DNA from: Chloroflexota bacterium
GTDB taxonomy: Bacteria > Chloroflexota > Limnocylindria > Limnocylindrales > CSP1-4
DNA length: 13,931 nucleotides
Reading direction: 5' to 3'
Assembly: GCA_021777365.1 (NCBI GenBank)
Contig: JAJYDP010000051.1
Span: 1-13,931, forward strand
Part shown: piece after piece, positions 12,210-13,931 of the stretch
Position numbering within the stretch: position 1 is the first letter of the stretch
How the letters are laid out: each line of letters starts with the position of its first letter
Made by a program: the position numbers and the translations under genes
The notes under the pieces: generated by a model
The model's input: the letters and a program-made list of their open reading frames with translations, nothing else
What the model was told of the DNA's origin: nothing
The model's database searches: none

Positions 12210-13328
12210 ATGAGCGCGGACCCGCACGACGATGAGCTCGATCGGCGGCCGAAAGGCCGCGCGACGGATGAGGCCCACCGGCACGCCGGTGGGCACGGGC
12301 ACGCGCGCCACCACGACCACCGTGATGACCCGCTGGCTCGCCTCCTGCGAGGCCTGATCGGTCACAGCCACGACCCGGGCGACTCGATCGACGATGCGCT
12401 GACGAACGACGCGCGAGGCATCCGCGCCCTCAAGCTTTCGCTCCTCCTGCTCGGGATCACTGCGGTCGCGCAGCTCGCGGTCGTGCTCATCTCGGGCTCG
12501 GTCGCGGTCCTCGCCGACACGATCCACAACTTCTCCGACGCGCTCACCGCCGTCCCACTCTGGATCGCGTTTGTGCTCGGCGCTCGCACCGCGACCCGCC
12601 GTTACACCTTCGGCTACCGACGGGCCGAGGACCTGGCCGGGCTGTTCGTCCTCCTCATGATCGCGGGCTCGGCGCTGCTCGCGGCCTTCGAGTCGGTCAA
12701 CCGGCTCATCCACCCGCAGCCGATCACGAACATCCCGATCGTCCTGGCGGCTGGGCTCATCGGGTTCGCGGGTAACGAGGCCGTCGCCCTCTACCGGATC
12801 CGCGTTGGCCGCTCAATCGGATCGGCCGCGCTCGTAGCCGACGGCTACCACGCGCGGACCGACGGGCTGACCTCGCTCGCCGTGGTCGCGGGCGCGCTCG
12901 GCGTCGCGGCCGGCTACCCGCTCGCCGACCCGCTCGTCGGGCTGCTCATCACCGCAGTCATTCTCGTCGTGCTCAAGCAGGCCACGGGTCAGATGCTGGG
13001 GCGGCTGATGGACGCGATCGAGCCCGAGCTCCTCGAGCAGGTCGAGACGATTGCCGCGTCGGTGCCCGAGGTCCAATCGGTCGATCGCCTGCGCCTGCGC
13101 TGGCTGGGCCACGCGCTCGAAGCCTCGATGGCGATCACCGTCGATTGCGACATGACCGTCGCCGAGGGACATCGCGTGTCGGAGGAGGTCCGGCACCGTC
13201 TCCTGCACGAGGTGCTCCGGCTCGACACCGCGGTCATCCACGTGAACCCGTGCGATCACTCCGGGGAAGACGCGCACGCGTTGACGCGACATCACGACCC
13301 GCTGGCGGGGGGCGCGGCGCATCCCTGA
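12210..13328 (+). CDS. Cation diffusion facilitator (CDF), probable Zn2+ exporter
   Basis: Proton-coupled metal exporter in the cytoplasmic membrane. The 372-aa product has a His-rich N-terminus (ten His between 23 and 54, such as HGHARHHDH), usual for zinc-type members. About six helices follow. The metal site is HxxxD in helix 2 (H106, D110 in HNFSD) and HxxxD in helix 5 (H214, D218 in HARTD), the His/Asp combination linked with zinc selectivity in this family. The cytoplasmic C-terminal domain (about 270-350) contains C313 and the CDH near 348-350. A short His-containing tail follows. ATG at 12210 sits 3 nt after GAGGAG, a tight but usable spacing; the frame is open upstream to 12081 with a GTG at 12153 as the alternative. 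A cluster of palindromes upstream may carry its control. Confidence 0.93.
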   Translation: MSADPHDDELDRRPKGRATDEAHRHAGGHGHARHHDHRDDPLARLLRGLIGHSHDPGDSIDDALTNDARGIRALKLSLLLLGITAVAQLAVVLISGSVAVLADTIHNFSDALTAVPLWIAFVLGARTATRRYTFGYRRAEDLAGLFVLLMIAGSALLAAFESVNRLIHPQPITNIPIVLAAGLIGFAGNEAVALYRIRVGRSIGSAALVADGYHARTDGLTSLAVVAGALGVAAGYPLADPLVGLLITAVILVVLKQATGQMLGRLMDAIEPELLEQVETIAASVPEVQSVDRLRLRWLGHALEASMAITVDCDMTVAEGHRVSEEVRHRLLHEVLRLDTAVIHVNPCDHSGEDAHALTRHHDPLAGGAAHP

Positions 13329-13424
13329 GCGGCGGCTCGCGCTCCTGGTCTGCCCCTGGTGAATCCCTGGCATCTCGTGCCCGTCGCTTCGTGACATGTT
13401 GGCGGCGTCCGATCCGCCCCGCGA
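13329..13424. other. Short convergent spacer
   Basis: The CDF gene and the debranching-enzyme-like gene end toward each other here. Only a weak stem is visible, GGCGG (13401-13405) with CCGCC (13414-13418). I see no gene or T-run. Confidence 0.3.
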
Positions 13425-13931
13425 TCAGGGCTCGACGTCCACCTCGAGATCGCCCCGCACCTCGAGCACCCGGGCCTGCAGCGGGGAGGCCGGCGAGGGC
13501 CGCTCGAACCGAAGGTCGACCTGCGCCCCGGCCACCGTCAGCCCCCGGAGCTCGACCTCGTGGACGAAGCCCGGCATGACCGGGCGGACCACCCGGAGCC
13601 GGCGCTCGAACCCGTCCGGCTCGAGCCCCAGGAGCCGCTCGACCAGGTACGGGACACTGGCGGCCGACCATGCCTGGGGGTGGCAGGCGACCGGATACGA
13701 CACCGGCGCGGCGTGGTCGGCGCGCTCGAAGCCCGCGAAGAGCTCCGGCAGCCGGTCGTGCGGGAACGCGTTCGCGGCATCCACCAGGGAGGAGAGGATG
13801 CGGGTGGCCTCGCGGTCCAGGCCATACCGCCGGAACCCCGCGCCGATCAGGGCGTTGTCGTGGGGCCACACCGTGCCGAGGTGGTACCCGATGGGGTTGT
13901 AGCGGCGCTCCTTCGACGAGAGCGTGCGGAT
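13425..13931 (-). CDS. Glycogen debranching enzyme-like amylo-alpha-1,6-glucosidase, C-terminal part (5' end outside window)
   Basis: The last 168 residues of a cytoplasmic glycoside hydrolase of the (alpha/alpha)6-barrel debranching-enzyme type. The fragment enters the window at 13931 with RRYNPIGYHLGTVWPHDNAL, a typical conserved block of these enzymes (GTVWPHDN), followed by IGAGFRRYGL. Further on are AAPVSYPVACHPQAWSAASV, matching the usual late-barrel block (YPxACxPQAWAA), and a beta-rich tail. The frame is open to the window edge, so the GTG near 13871 is an internal valine, not the start. It would remove alpha-1,6 branches from glycogen-like or trehalose/maltose-linked glucans. The gene is unrelated to its metal-transport neighbours and convergent with the CDF gene. 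Family subtype is not certain from this fragment. Confidence 0.85.
   Translation of the reverse strand: MRTLSSKERRYNPIGYHLGTVWPHDNALIGAGFRRYGLDREATRILSSLVDAANAFPHDRLPELFAGFERADHAAPVSYPVACHPQAWSAASVPYLVERLLGLEPDGFERRLRVVRPVMPGFVHEVELRGLTVAGAQVDLRFERPSPASPLQARVLEVRGDLEVDVEP

Noticed and set aside
12146..12235. 29-residue upstream reading frame before the CDF gene
   Set aside because: No ribosome site and an Arg/Gly-rich product. It overlaps the CDF start, and nothing suggests regulation by it.

Overview
The window is high-GC DNA (roughly 70% by eye) from a bacterium with dense, short operons. A split, Bacillus/b6f-style menaquinol:cytochrome c oxidoreductase, a DUF2203 gene, apparent leaderless starts and GTG/CTG starts fit a Chloroflexota-like lineage (for example Limnocylindria) or a deep actinobacterial relative. 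That placement is inference. I saw no tRNA, rRNA, CRISPR, insertion sequence or prophage gene.

Left part (1-4324, + strand) is a respiratory operon. It holds the 3' end of a cytochrome b6-like gene (qcrB/petB type), a subunit IV-like gene (qcrC/petD type), a Rieske protein, a membrane-anchored cytochrome c fused to a blue-copper (cupredoxin) domain, and a membrane-anchored six-blade Kelch-like propeller of unknown role. The first four would carry electrons from menaquinol through hemes b, the 2Fe-2S cluster and heme c to a tethered copper site. The Kelch protein is a candidate accessory subunit.

Middle part (4323-7142, - strand) converges on it. From upstream to downstream it holds a DUF2203 protein, a homocysteine-methyltransferase-like protein that has lost its zinc cysteines, and a membrane-anchored DsbA-like thiol oxidoreductase. 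The last has its own apparent promoter and probably a CTG start. A 37-bp direct repeat lies where the two operons meet.

Right part (7257-13328) is a metal and oxyanion homeostasis block. An extended -10 promoter, a yybP-ykoY (Mn2+) riboswitch and a bistable leader precede a CaCA-family cation exchanger (+). On the - strand is a split chromate-resistance set (ChrB N-domain gene plus two ChrB C-domain paralogues), followed by an atypical Cys-containing receiver protein. A major facilitator transporter diverges from the ChrB set, and both starts look leaderless. A His-rich CDF (Zn-type) exporter follows. The window ends in the 3' part of a glycogen-debranching-enzyme-like gene (- strand).

The most notable items are the Mn riboswitch with its alternative hairpins, the cytochrome c-cupredoxin plus Kelch extension of the bc operon, the zinc-ligand-less methyltransferase fold, the CTG start, and the split ChrB locus with its overlapping divergent promoters.
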